Shown here in pieces: positions 53,401 through 64,000 of a DNA stretch of 64,000 nucleotides. A model generated the notes under the pieces. The model did not search any database. It was not told the DNA's origin and saw only the letters and a list, made by a program, of their open reading frames with translations. The number at the start of each line of letters is the position of its first letter. The first letter of the stretch is position 1. The translations under genes and the position numbers were made by a program. The DNA comes from Lactifluus volemus (Eukaryota > Basidiomycota > Agaricomycetes > Russulales > Russulaceae), in assembly GCA_022376515.1 (NCBI GenBank), contig WTXI01000084.1:62001-126000 (forward strand), given 5' to 3'.

Positions 53401-55939
53401 AAATCAAAGAATTGATTGAGAGCGGTTCGAACGCAGCAAATAGATGTCCCATGATGGAACGGAAGAGAATTTGTGCTTCATGAGGCTTGAAGTATCCTTC
53501 GAGAACTTCTTCATATAGCTTGTCCAGCGGATCTTGTCCTTTCCTATCTCTCGAGTGGCCCAAGAGGCGCTGTACGCACTTCCTCTTGCTAAAGCCAAAA
53601 CTAGCAGGAGGGCTGCTTATGAATCCACTTGCAACAGCTGCCCACTGGAATAAGCCCTCTGCAGCCTTTGCTAGATCGACACCATAGTCCTTGAATACGT
53701 CTGGAGGGAGCTCCGTCTGAGGATACATGCGAATATCTTGCTCTGTCTTGGCAGCCAGCTTCGCATCATCCATGTAGAGCGTATCAACAGATGGCGCTTC
53801 GGCGAACGCAGGTTCGATGCCATCCTCAGACCTCGAGGTGAGAAGTATGCGAAACTCGGATGGGAGATCGATGAGATGTTCTGCAAGAAAAGTGTGTAAT
53901 CCTTTTTTCCCCGATGCATCGCCACTCTCGTCCAAAGCATCGATCACGATAACAATTGGTCCAGAAAGTGGCAGGTTCTTGAGGGGCTCGACCAGAAGGG
54001 ATTCGAAGAGTGTATGATAGTCCCGGGTACCACGAAGAGAAGAATTATCTTTGATGGCCTTCCCGAGAGCGAGTTTGAATGGAGGATGGCGATCAGAGAG
54101 ATCGCGAGCAATGGTCGTGAATAGTTGGTAAGCTTGATCTTTCGACTGTTCTTTACGCAGAAAGGAAAAGTAAGAGCCGAGACACTTCTTGTCAAAGCAA
54201 CGTGCAACTTCGTGTGCAATCGAAGACTTTCCCGTGCCTGCCTGTCCGAGGAGAACAAGCCCACGTTGAGATTTCGGATTCTCGACCCACTCGATTATAT
54301 GGTCCAGGAAATCTTCGCGTGTGCCTGGAAGACACGCTTCTCATCACCGAATCGCCACCCTCCCTTGTAGGGCAATTCTCTTATTATTGCCCCTAATTCT
54401 GTGTTCCACTTGTCAGGTTGACAATCCGACAACCCTGCAACCTAAGACGTACCAACTTCTAGAACAGCAATCTCGGTCGTGATAGCAGCACGAGCAAGGA
54501 AATTGTCTCGCAGTTGGACAAGGGTGGTGCGGTACTGATCTATTTTTCCATCCACTTGGCCGACAATACTCTTCAAAGTACGCTTGCCTACAAATCACAC
54601 GTTTGTAATGACTAACGAGAGAGGCTAAAACGACGTACCAAGGTTCACATCCTCCGCATACGATCTGATAAATTTGGCAGATTCGGACACGCATTCTAGC
54701 ATCTCCTCCAGGATCGACACCTGCCTCGACTCCGGCTTGATGTTCCTCAAAGTGTCCGCCTCTTCCGCAAATTCAAAGGCATCACGTATTGCCTCAAGTA
54801 GCGTCTGGATGTTATCGTCACGTTGAACCTGTTGTAGCAAAGCCTAGCAGAGAGGTGAATACAAATAGTGAGGCCCCATGTCCTAAGACAAGATCATGAG
54901 ACGTACCTCGGGATCTTCGAGAGCAGACTCCATGCTAGACTTGCATAAGGTTCAGCTGAAGAACGGGAGTTAGCTCAGGATGGATCGACAAGAACGGTAT
55001 TGGTCATACTGTTGCGATTGGAGTGACAGTGTCCATCACCCGCTTGATGACGGTAACAGCACTTTTCCATGTTGTTATGTATTGATTTATTGACGGCTTC
55101 CTCGGCGCGGCGGAGAGTAGTCCGCGACGTCTCTGTCACGGTCTCGATCTCCTCTGCTCGTTGCACAAGAGTACTGTTCTCCATAGGAAGGCCACCCTGG
55201 ATAAACAGTCAGGGGGCAATAACTGACATGAGTTGTATGGTTTCAGCGTTAGTTTGGGCAGTAGGACGCACAGCACTTCGTTCAGATATAGGGATATGGC
55301 TGCTGGAGGGCTAGGGGTGTTGATTGCCGCTGTCAGAGAGGAACTCGTGTTGCGGATACGATGACCATCAAAAAGACAGTGACCGGCTCTGCAGGGCGTC
55401 CAGCACGTCCAACAGCACTACGGAAAATGATTTCAAGTTCTACATGTACGACAATCAGCCAGGGGTATGAGTAGAATTTCCATGAAATAGACCGACCGCG
55501 ACGGGGTTCACAGACGATCTCCTGCCTTCCAACAAGAATATTTGTCGTCGTGGTCTTTCTTCCATAAAGAGATATTGTAATTCGGGAGAGTTGTTGTACA
55601 GCACTGTGGGAGACTCAGTTGTACGTAAGACTAAATAAAACATGACATTTCTCACAAGGTGTCGACGCTCTCATTCCATTCCACGCGTTGAGCCACGCTC
55701 CGCGCAGATCGTGATTGCCATGTCTTCTCTCCGTCGGTTAGAGTTACAAAATATTCTCTCTGTTTCGCAAGGATTCCAAGGGTCTTGAGACGAGGAAGAT
55801 TGTGCGCTCTGAGGACTGACAGGCGGACGGAAATCAACTAACTTGCTTGTCGGAGAGAAAACGCATGACACGTACCGGTCATCTGAAGGGTCCCACTCGG
55901 TAGCATATCGCTGATCTGATGTTGATCTGTGGTTGACAT
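50452..55939 (-). pseudogene. NLR-like gene 1: C2 - helical - NACHT - 14x WD40
   Basis: The start at 55939 gives MSTTDQHQISDMLPSGTLQM. The first intron (55816-55875, GTACGT...CAG) leads into a C2 domain (TVLRAHNLPRLKTLGILAKQ, ITISLYGRKTTTTNILVGRQ). A helical part follows (DDNIQTLLEAIRDAFEFAEE). The NACHT has Walker A GQAGTGKSS (near 54230) and Walker B VIVIDALDESGD. About 14 WD40 repeats (52590-50760; [24 protein letters not shown]) and the tail GWVCGDEGELLLWIPRVHRP complete it. Such proteins are candidate fungal innate-immune or incompatibility receptors. One-base indels break the frame before the P-loop (near 54328), at the NACHT-WD40 junction (near 53233) and in WD40 repeat 5 (near 52048). 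It is duplicated at 57559-63029. Confidence 0.88.
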
Positions 55940-56583
55940 CCTTCAGAGATTTTGAGGGCCTGGGCTAAGGTGATATTTGAAAGCGGTGAAAAATACTACG
56001 AAGTGTAAAGCTGATTGAAATGGAGGTCAAACTTGAAGGCTTAAGGCCAAGAAGCGAACAAATAATAAAAAATCAACCGTGGGAACGATCAGATGTGCTC
56101 GGCGATCCCCGAGGATGGATATGATGGTCCCACGTTCAGCGTCCAACACGCCGGCGATCCCGGAGATTGGACATGATGAATACTAGACGATTTCAAGGGG
56201 TATTCAAGAAATGGGTCATCACCAAGGCGAGTTTTTTACTTGTTGCTTCTCGCCCTGCTTGGTTACGGGGTGGCGGGCAATGATCGTGACAGTGATCGCC
56301 GCAAGCAGTGAACCACCACGAGTGTGGAATGGGGATAGGGACAGCGGGGCAGGATGACAGCGTGGGAAGCGTAGCGGACATTGTACAGTTACCCGACGCT
56401 GAGATAAACACAGACAACGTGGCTTCATCCCCAACCACTACATACTCGAGGCAGCACCCGATCCTCCACCGGGTATCTTCCAAACCACGGTTTAATGTGA
56501 TACCTATGAGCTAAATGCGTTTAGGCTGGGAGAGGGTGCCCAAAGTGGATTTGGGGAACAGATTGTCTCACAGAGGAGTGAAT
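50452..56583 (-). repeat. Tandem duplication, unit 1 (about 6.1 kb)
   Basis: It is directly repeated at 57559-63663. It covers the whole NLR-like gene and about 640 bp upstream. The shared upstream edge contains GTCTCACAGAGGAGTGA in both units (56565 and 63644 areas). Confidence 0.85.
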
Positions 56584-56751
56584 GAAGAAAAAGAAGTCAA
56601 AATCTACACTCCTAGTTTATAAATAACAGTATCCTGCCGCAACTCACAGAAGCAGGTCGTCCGCCCCGGCGGGCGCACCACTCCCTCCGACTCGGACGCT
56701 CCGAACCATGGGCTTCGCAAACGACCAAAATCTGCCATCCAACGATGGAAT

Positions 56752-57558
56752 CTAATTCTGTACGCCCCAAATACCTGCCTCAGCCTTCTCCTTTTCAAGA
56801 CCCCGGATGCTCTTACTGCCAGCTGGTTCGCTGGCCGTGGCCGAGCCGAATGACAGAGCCCACAGGTCACCGTTACTTGACTTTGTACGAGTAGTAGCAG
56901 CAGACATCACAACCCAGGAAGTGGTCCCGGCGCTCATGGGAGATGTTGTTGCTGACCGCAAGGATGTGGGACTCATGACGGGTGTTGCGTTGTGCCCGAC
57001 TGTTGTCGCTGGAAGTGAGCTGGGACGCGCCTGTGGTGACGACGTCGACGGCAGAGTGTTGAAAGAACAGTACCAAACTCTGGGCTGCGATGCTTTCCCG
57101 GGCGTGTCCGTGACGAGGGAATTGGAGTGGGTACCAGACGCGAGGAGGTCCGTGAGGTTTGATTTGGGAGGAGCCGTCGCTGGTGCTACAGCCAAGGGTG
57201 CGGTGGCAGTCGCCGTCGCAGGTGGCGACGGTGGCACCGCCTCGTCATCGGTGTTGCCAGTTGCTACGTGTACGTGGGCATCTTAATATCAACAACTATA
57301 AAAATATAGCATACCATTGAGTGCAGCCTGAGGGAGTGCCTTGTTCGCCACCACCGCTGAGATGGATGTGCTCCCTCCCTTTGCTGGCCAAGTGTCAGTG
57401 TCACCAAGATCCAGCAAGTTCACAACGTGTGCGGGCACCTGCTCTACTGCAATTCATCCACGCGTTGTAGAAGAAGAACAAGTCGATTGAACAGTCAGGG
57501 AGGTCACACTGGTGGTTGTCGTGAGGCGGGGTGATGTCTAATCAACGCTAGCATCGTA
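56752..57558 (-). pseudogene. Epsin gene fragment, copy 3 (C-terminal part)
   Basis: On the minus strand the stretch resumes where copy 2 fades and continues to the epsin C-terminus: NLLDLGDTDTWP, an intron with GTATGC, then a Ser/Thr/Pro-rich frame (57237-56752) with NLTDLLASGTHSNSLVTD, SSNGDLWALSFGS and the C-terminal KSIRGLEKEKAEAGIWG box. The last exon is open, but the upstream part has stops and the ENTH domain is missing. It lies between the two NLR units and ends exactly where unit 2 starts. Confidence 0.72.
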
Positions 57559-60500
57559 CTATTTAGACAAATTGTGAGCATATACTCTAACCCAATTCAA
57601 TCCGTGTACAAAGTCTGTCAATCGAAGCTTGGTATCGTGTTTACCAGCAATCCAAACCGTGTTAGATCTACGAAAATATGGCCTGTGAACTCGGGGAATC
57701 CATAAAAGGAGTTCTCCTTCATCACCACACACCCACCCATCACTCTTCAGCAGGAACTTGTCCATAAAATGGCTCTCCTCTACTCTGGCCATCTCCACAC
57801 TTCCGGTCACAGCGTGATCTTCTAACGACGAGGTGATGTACTGCCCGTCCGGCGAAGAATCGACAGATTTCATATATCCGGTAAACTGCTTGCCACGCCG
57901 CCTGTTGCTGCGTCCCACATGCGAATCGTGCCATCTGATGAGGCCGAGGCGATGTGCCGCCCATCTGGTGAGAATGCGACAGACATGACCCAATCTGTGT
58001 GACCGATGAACGGGCCTGCCACGACATCTCCTGTTTTAGCGTCCCACATGCGAATCGTGCCATCAAATGAGGCTGAGGCAATACGATGTCCGTCCGGCGA
58101 GAATGCGACAGAGGCCACCAATCAGTGTGTCCAGTAAATGGACCCGCTGTGATTTCTCCTGTTGCGACGTTCCACACTTGGATCGTACGATCATCTGAGG
58201 CTGAGGCAATGCGCTCCCCGTCCGGCGAAAATGCAACAAATTTGAATGAATGGGAGTGTTGAATAATAAAAGGAGCTGCTACGCCTGTGGCAGCATCCCA
58301 CAGGCGGACCGTGCAGTCTTCTGAGGCCGAAGCAATGCGCTGCCCATCTGGAGAAAATGCAACAGATCTGATCCAATCAGCGTGTCCAGTAAACGGGCCA
58401 GCTACGACTTCCCCAGTTGTGGAATCCCACACACGTATGGTGTTATCTGCCGAGCCGGAGGCAATGCGCTGCCCATCTGGTGAGAACGCAACAGAGAGTA
58501 CCGAATCGGTGTGTCCAGTGAATGGACCTGCTACAACTTCTCCTGTTGTGGCATCCCACACCCGAATCGTTTGATCGAACGAGGCCGAAGCGATATGCTG
58601 CCCATCCGGCCGGAACGCAACAGATCTGACCCACTGGGTGTGTCCATAAATGGGCCTGCTATGACTCCCCTGTTGTGGCATCCCATATGTAAATCGTGCG
58701 ATCAGCCGAGGACGAGACGACATGCTGCCCGCCTGGTGAGAATGCAACACCGCTGACAGAGGCAGTGTGTCCAACCGAGAGATCCGGTACCTCTCCTGTT
58801 GCGGACCCCCACATCCGAATCGTGCGATCCATTGAGGCCGATGCAATGCGCTGGCCATCTGGCGAGAACACAACAGAATAAATCTGATCAAAGTGGTCAG
58901 TAAACGGGCCTGCTACATCTCTCCTGTTGTGGAATCCCACACGCGAATCGTAGCATCGGACGAGGCCGATGCAATGCGCTGCCCGTCTGGCGAGAATGAG
59001 ATAGACAAGACCGGATCATTATGTCCAATAAACGGGCCAGCTACTACCTCGCCGGTTGCGACACTCCAGATTCGAATTGTATGATCCTCTGAGGCTGAAC
59101 CGATACGCTGGCCATCCGGAGAAAATGTAACAGAATTGATCTGATCGGTGTGTCCAGAAAATGGGCCTGCAACAACGTCTCCTGTTGTGGCATCCCACAC
59201 CCGAATTGTGAAATCATTCAAGTCGGAGGTGATGTGCTGGCCATCCGGCGAAAATGAAATAGATCTGCCCCCACCGACGTGTTCAGTAAATGCGCCCGTT
59301 AAAATCTCTCCTGTAGCGGCACGCCATACGAGAATGCCATTGTATGAAGCCGAGGCAATTCGGTGTCCATCGGAGAGAATGCAACACATGTGACCCACAT
59401 GTTGTGTTCAGTAAACGGGGCTGTTACAGGCTCTCCTGTTGTGGCATCCCACAAACGAATCGTCCCATCTTCCGACGCCGAGGCAATGTGCTGGCCGTCC
59501 GGTGAGAATGCGACGCATGTGATCCAATCGGTGTGTCCAGTAAATGGCCCTGCTACGAGCTCCCCAGTTGTGGAATCCCACACCCGAATCGTGCAGTCGC
59601 CTGAGCACGAGGCAATGCGCCGTCCATCCGGCGAGAATGCAACAGAGTTGACTGCTTCGTCGTGTGCCGAAATCGTCATTTCTAATGCTGGCCAATGAGA
59701 CAACTGCCCGCGTTCCAAGCATAGCGTATGAGGAAATTGACCAAGGTAATGCTTGACAATATGGGAAGACGACGGAGCGAATGGCAGTGCGGAGATATAG
59801 ATATGGGGAGCACTCCTTGCCATGGCCATCCCAAAATACCGCACAAACACGGACCCGTCATTCACAATTGCCAACAATTTCTCCATCTCGGCTTGGAAAG
59901 GCTGTTGCGGTTTTACGGGATAGTTATTACATGTCATATTGAATTATGGTGTGTACCGACCTTCCGCGGGTCGGACCGCAACCAGGTGCTAAAGATGACA
60001 ACGCCGGTGATGCAAGGCCCACACTGCTCTTGATGCTAAGCACTTCCAGCCAAAACAGAACTTCGTCTCAAAAAGAGATCGAAGCTTCACGAAGAGGTCC
60101 TGTTCGAACGCAACGTGTTCTAGATGATCGTCCCAGAAAATGCAGGCATATGATAGAGCTGATGGGATGTGTTTCATGATTCGAGAGTCAATGTCTGGGA
60201 CATCACTGTTCGCAAGATATGACGACTCCAGTTCACAAATATTGAACCTGAGCTTGTCCAGCATCAAACCAAGGCACGAATGTGCCAGCTCGCGGTGGGC
60301 ATCGACCAGGTCCACATAAAATATCACTCTTCTTGGTGATCAGAAAGTCGCGGAATGATGTGTGAAGAGGAACGATGGGACGCGTTCGATCAGATGATGT
60401 CACATTACTCAGCAGGGAGCCAAGGTGACGGAGCATTTCAACAACGGGATCTGAATCATCGGGGTCATCGATTGGAGCATGCAGACGCAGAGAAATCAAA

Positions 60501-63029
60501 GAATCGATCGAAACGGTTCGAACGCAGAAAATAGATGCCCCATGATGGAACGGAAGAGAATGTGTGCTTCATGCGGCTTGAAGTATCCTTCGAGAACTTC
60601 TTCATATAGCTTGTCCAACGGATCTTGTCCTTTCCGATCTCTCGAGTGGCCCAAGAGGCGCTGTACGCACTTCCTCTTGCTAAAGCCAAAGCTAGCAGGG
60701 GGGCTCTTTATGAATTCACTGGCAACAGCTGCCCACTGGAATAAGCCCTCTGCTGCCTTTGCTAGTTCGACACCATGATCTTTGAACACATCCCGAGGGA
60801 GCTTCTTCTGAAGATACGCGAGAATATCTTGCTCTGTCTTGGCAGCCAGTTTCTCGTCATCCATGTAGAGTCTGTCGACGGATGATGTTTCGGCGAACGC
60901 AGGTTCGATACCACCGTCTGGCCGTGAGGTGATGAGTACGCGGAATTCGGCTGGGAGGTCGATGAGATGTTCTGCGATAAACGTATGTAATCCGGTATCG
61001 CCAACTGTATCTCCACTTTCGTCCAATGCATCGATAACGATAAGAACCGGACGAGAAAGTGGCACGTTCTTGAGCGGTTCGAGGAGAAGGCTTTCAAAAG
61101 TGCACGATAGTCTCGTGCACCACAAAGCGACGGCTTCTCCTTAAGCACCCGACCCAGCGTGAGTTTGAACGCGGGATTGTGATAAGAAAGATCGCGAGCG
61201 ATTGTCGTGAACAGCTGGTAAGCCTCGGTTTTCGAATGCTCCTTTCGCAGAAAAGCAAAGTAAGAGCCGAGACACTTGTCCTCAAAGTGACGTGCAACTT
61301 CGTGTGCAATCGAAGACTTCCCTGTGCCTGCCTGTCCGAGGAGAACAAGACCACGTTGAGATTTCGGATTCTCGACCCACTCGATTATATGGTCCAGGAA
61401 ATCTTCGCGTGTTCCCGGAAGACAACGCTTCTCATCACCAAATCGCCACCTCCCTTGTAGGGCAATTCTCTGATAATTGCACCCAGTTCTGTGTTCCACT
61501 TGTCAGGTTGACAGTCCGATATCTTTGTCACCCTAAGTACGTACCAGCTTCTAGCACAGCAATCTCGGTCGTGATAGCAGCACGAGAAAGGAAACTCTCT
61601 CGCAGCTGGACAAGGGTGGTGCGGTACTGATCTATTTTTCCATCCACTTGGCCGACAATACTCTTCAAAGTACGCTTGCCTACAAATCACACGTTTGTAA
61701 TGACTAACGAGAGAGGCTAAGACGACGTACCAAGGTTCACATCCTCCGCATACGATCTGATAAATTTGGCGGATTCGGACACACATTCCAGCATCTCCTC
61801 CAGGATCTTCGCCTGCCTCGACTCCGGCTTGATGTTCCTCAAAGTGTCCGCCTCTTCCGCAAATTCAAAGGCATCACGTATTGCCTCAAGTAGAGTCTGG
61901 ATGTTATCGTCACGTTGAACTTGTTGTAGCAAAACCTAGCAGAAGTGACCACAAAAGAGTGAGTGCTCCATATTCTGGGACAAGACAAGGAGATGTACCT
62001 CGGGGATCTTCGAGAGCAGACTCCATGCTAGACTTGCATAAGGATTCAGCTGAAGAACGGCAATTAGCTCAGGATTGATGGACAAAAATGATACGGGCCA
62101 TACTGCTGCGATCGGAGTGACAGTGTCCATCACCCGCTTGATGACGGTAACAGCACTTTTCCATGTTGTTACTGCATTGATCTTATCGATGGCCTCCTCG
62201 GCGCGGCGGAGAGTAGCCCGCGACGTTTCTGTCACGTCGATCTCCCCAATTCGTTGAACAAGAGTACTGTTCTCAATAGGAAGGCCGCCCTGGATAAAGA
62301 GTCAAGGGGGAATACCCGACGTGAGTTGTATGGTTTCAACGTTAGTTTGGGCAGTAGGACGCACAGTATTTCCTTCAGATACAGGGATATCGGCTGCTGG
62401 AGGGTCGGGGCGTTGACTGCCGCTGTCAGAGAGGAACTCGTGTTTTCTGGCACGGTAACCATCAAGAAGACTGTGACCGGCTCTGCAGGGCGTCCAGCAC
62501 GTCCATCAGCACCACGGAAAATGAGTTCAAGTTCTGCATATACGACAATCAGAAAAATGTATGAGTAAAATTTCCATGCATTAGACCGACCGCGACGGGG
62601 TTCACAAACAACCTCCTGCCTTCCAATAAGAATGTTTGTCGTCGTGGTCTTTCTTCCATAAAGAGATATTGTAATTCTGGAGAGTTGTTGTACGAAACTG
62701 TGGGAGACTCAGTCCTACATAAGAATAAACAAATCGCGACATTTCTCACAAGGTGTCGACGTCTCGTTCCATTCCACGCGTTGAGCCACGCTCCGCACGG
62801 ATCGTGTCTGCCACGTCTTCTCTCCGTCGGTTAGAGTAACAAAATATTCTCTGTGTTTCGCAACGATTCCGAGGGTCTTAGGCGAGGGAGGTTGTGCGCT
62901 CTGACGACTGACAGGCGGACAGAAATAAGTAACTTGATTATCAGAGAGAAAACGTATGACACATACAGTCACCTGAAGACTCCCACTCGGCAGCATATCG
63001 CTGATCTGACGTTGATCGGTCGTTGACAT
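57559..63029 (-). pseudogene. NLR-like gene 2: C2 - helical - NACHT - 14x WD40
   Basis: This is the tandem copy of the gene at 50452-55939 with the same domain order. The start at 63029 gives MSTTDQRQISDMLPSGSLQV. The NACHT part (61450-60500) reads RGLVLLGQAGTGKSSIAHEV and PVLIVIDALDESGD, then SSVDRLYMDDEKLAAKTEQD. WD40 repeats run from about 59690 to 57900, with the tail GWVCGDEGELLLWIPRVHRP. Breaks are more numerous than in copy 1: one base missing at the first splice donor, another in the C2 domain near 62881, one in NACHT near 61098, one at the NACHT-WD40 junction near 60324, and several within WD40 repeats. It is probably not functional unless these are assembly errors. Confidence 0.88.
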
Positions 63030-63663
63030 CCTTCCGGGATTTTGAGAATCTGGGATAAGGTGTTTGAGAACGGTAAAATACTACAGTAAAGCTGATCGAA
63101 GTGGAGGTCAAAGGGCGCAGCGAACAAATAACAAATAATACTAACGGGCGCCCCTGTCTGATCACCCCCCCTTTCTGATCAGTCCAATTTTTCTCGCCCA
63201 AATCTTGGTCAATCACCACAAAATTTAGCCTACAGTATCTAGTACCATGTGTGACCGTATTCCATCCAATTTATTTTTTGGTAGAAATCGTAATGTGTGG
63301 CGAAATAAAAAAAAAACAGTGTGTTTGTCACGCCTGACTGTGTCGGAGTTTACAATATTTCCGAAAATGGCAAGTTCAGCGCTCGCAACAGCCAATCAGA
63401 GCCTCAAATATGACGTGTGACCATAGCGTGACTCATCAGAAAGGGGGTGATCGGCCCCCGTGGCAACGATCAGATTACCTCGGCGATCCCCGAGATTAGA
63501 GGCGCATTTATCTTGTTCACTAGTCTCTTACTTCCCGGCGTTCCCCACTGCTTGGTTCCGGGGTGACGGAAATGCTCGTGCTGCAAGCGGGGAACCACAC
63601 AATCACGTTCGAAACTACTTGAATGCCCAGTCTAATGTGATTGTCTCACAGAGGAGTGACTCA
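57559..63663 (-). repeat. Tandem duplication, unit 2 (about 6.1 kb)
   Basis: It is a direct repeat of 50452-56583. Divergence is highest upstream of the gene and in the WD40 array. Confidence 0.85.
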
Positions 63664-63772
63664 GAGAGACACCGTCCCCCGTTTCATGGCGAGCCAATTC
63701 TGATATGCACATAACTCAAGTGCATTATCTTGTCTTGTATAAATAATACACATCACCTTCCGCCTCACGTCG
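63664..63772 (+). promoter_or_regulatory. Presumed core promoter of the right-edge gene
   Basis: A TATA-like GTATAAATAATA lies at about 63737-63748, some 30 bp before the ATG region at 63773. Confidence 0.4.
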
Positions 63773-64000
63773 ATGCGGTGCGCTAGCGTCAAATCACACG
63801 CAAATGGCGCAACGCGCACCATTCTGCTGCAGCGATATGCATCCACACCGCGCCGTCTAATCGATATCGAGCTCGTGCACGCGCAGCGCCGCAATATCGT
63901 TTCCCCCGTACCTGTCCAGATCACATCCGCTGATGCAGCTGCGCAAGTAGGATCTCTTCTGGACGTTGGAACCCAATTCGAGGTACGTGGCTTGGTCAGG
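63773..64000 (+). CDS. 5' end of an unrecognised gene, cut by the window edge
   Basis: An open frame from the ATG at 63773 (MRCASVKSHANGATRTILLQ, then RYASTPRRLIDIELVHAQRR) remains open to the end of the window. The basic N-terminus could be a mitochondrial leader. A possible splice donor (GTACGT) lies at about 63982. I recognise no family. Confidence 0.4.
   Translation, partial: MRCASVKSHANGATRTILLQRYASTPRRLIDIELVHAQRRNIVSPVPVQITSADAAAQVGSLLDVGTQFEVRGLVR

Overview
The window is nuclear DNA of a basidiomycete fungus, most likely an Agaricomycete. The indications are short GT-AG introns of about 50-70 bp, a Plavaka-type transposase, DUF6532-like proteins, C2-NACHT-WD40 (NLR-like) genes, Tad1-type LINE and chromodomain Gypsy elements. 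The species cannot be named from the sequence.

Positions 1 to about 36,660 are one nested transposon stack that can be resolved to the base. A Tad1-type LINE (730-36647, minus; 15-16 bp target duplication and a 20-T tail at 730-749) lies beside a broken epsin gene fragment. Its reverse transcriptase is split by a chromodomain Ty3/Gypsy element (3082-31660, minus; 5-bp duplication CATCT read on the minus strand). The Gypsy element is itself split by three insertions: a 20.5-kb DNA transposon (4311-24813, duplication GAAC), a 935-bp solo LTR (25157-26091, duplication GGGCT) and a 1.5-kb element with matching termini (29890-31411). Removing the LINE, giant-transposon and solo-LTR insertions rejoins the host reading frames exactly, which proves the order of events.

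The 20.5-kb transposon is the most unusual object. It has about 46-bp terminal inverted repeats, CTTAAA-rich subterminal arrays, a multi-exon Plavaka-type transposase and two paralogous DUF6532-like genes. It also carries pieces of at least three ordinary host genes: fatty acid synthase in two opposite-facing pieces, an equilibrative nucleoside transporter, and a nearly whole DUF726 (TMCO4-like) alpha/beta-hydrolase whose stop codon lies in the transposon's terminal repeat.

From about 36.7 to 46.5 kb the DNA looks like ordinary host sequence: an unrecognised coding remnant, a LEA_2-like membrane protein gene (minus), an FMN-dependent 2-hydroxyacid dehydrogenase / lactate 2-monooxygenase-like gene (plus, six exons) and a DUF3602/PAR32-like gene with GRGGAGNI repeats.

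From 46.6 to 63.7 kb lie two more epsin fragments, an intronless F-box gene and a direct tandem duplication of about 6.1 kb. Each duplicated unit holds a C2-NACHT-14xWD40 NLR-like gene, and both copies are broken by single-base indels. The start of an unrecognised gene runs off the right edge. Many of the reading-frame breaks are one-base indels in homopolymers, so real decay and assembly error cannot be fully separated here.
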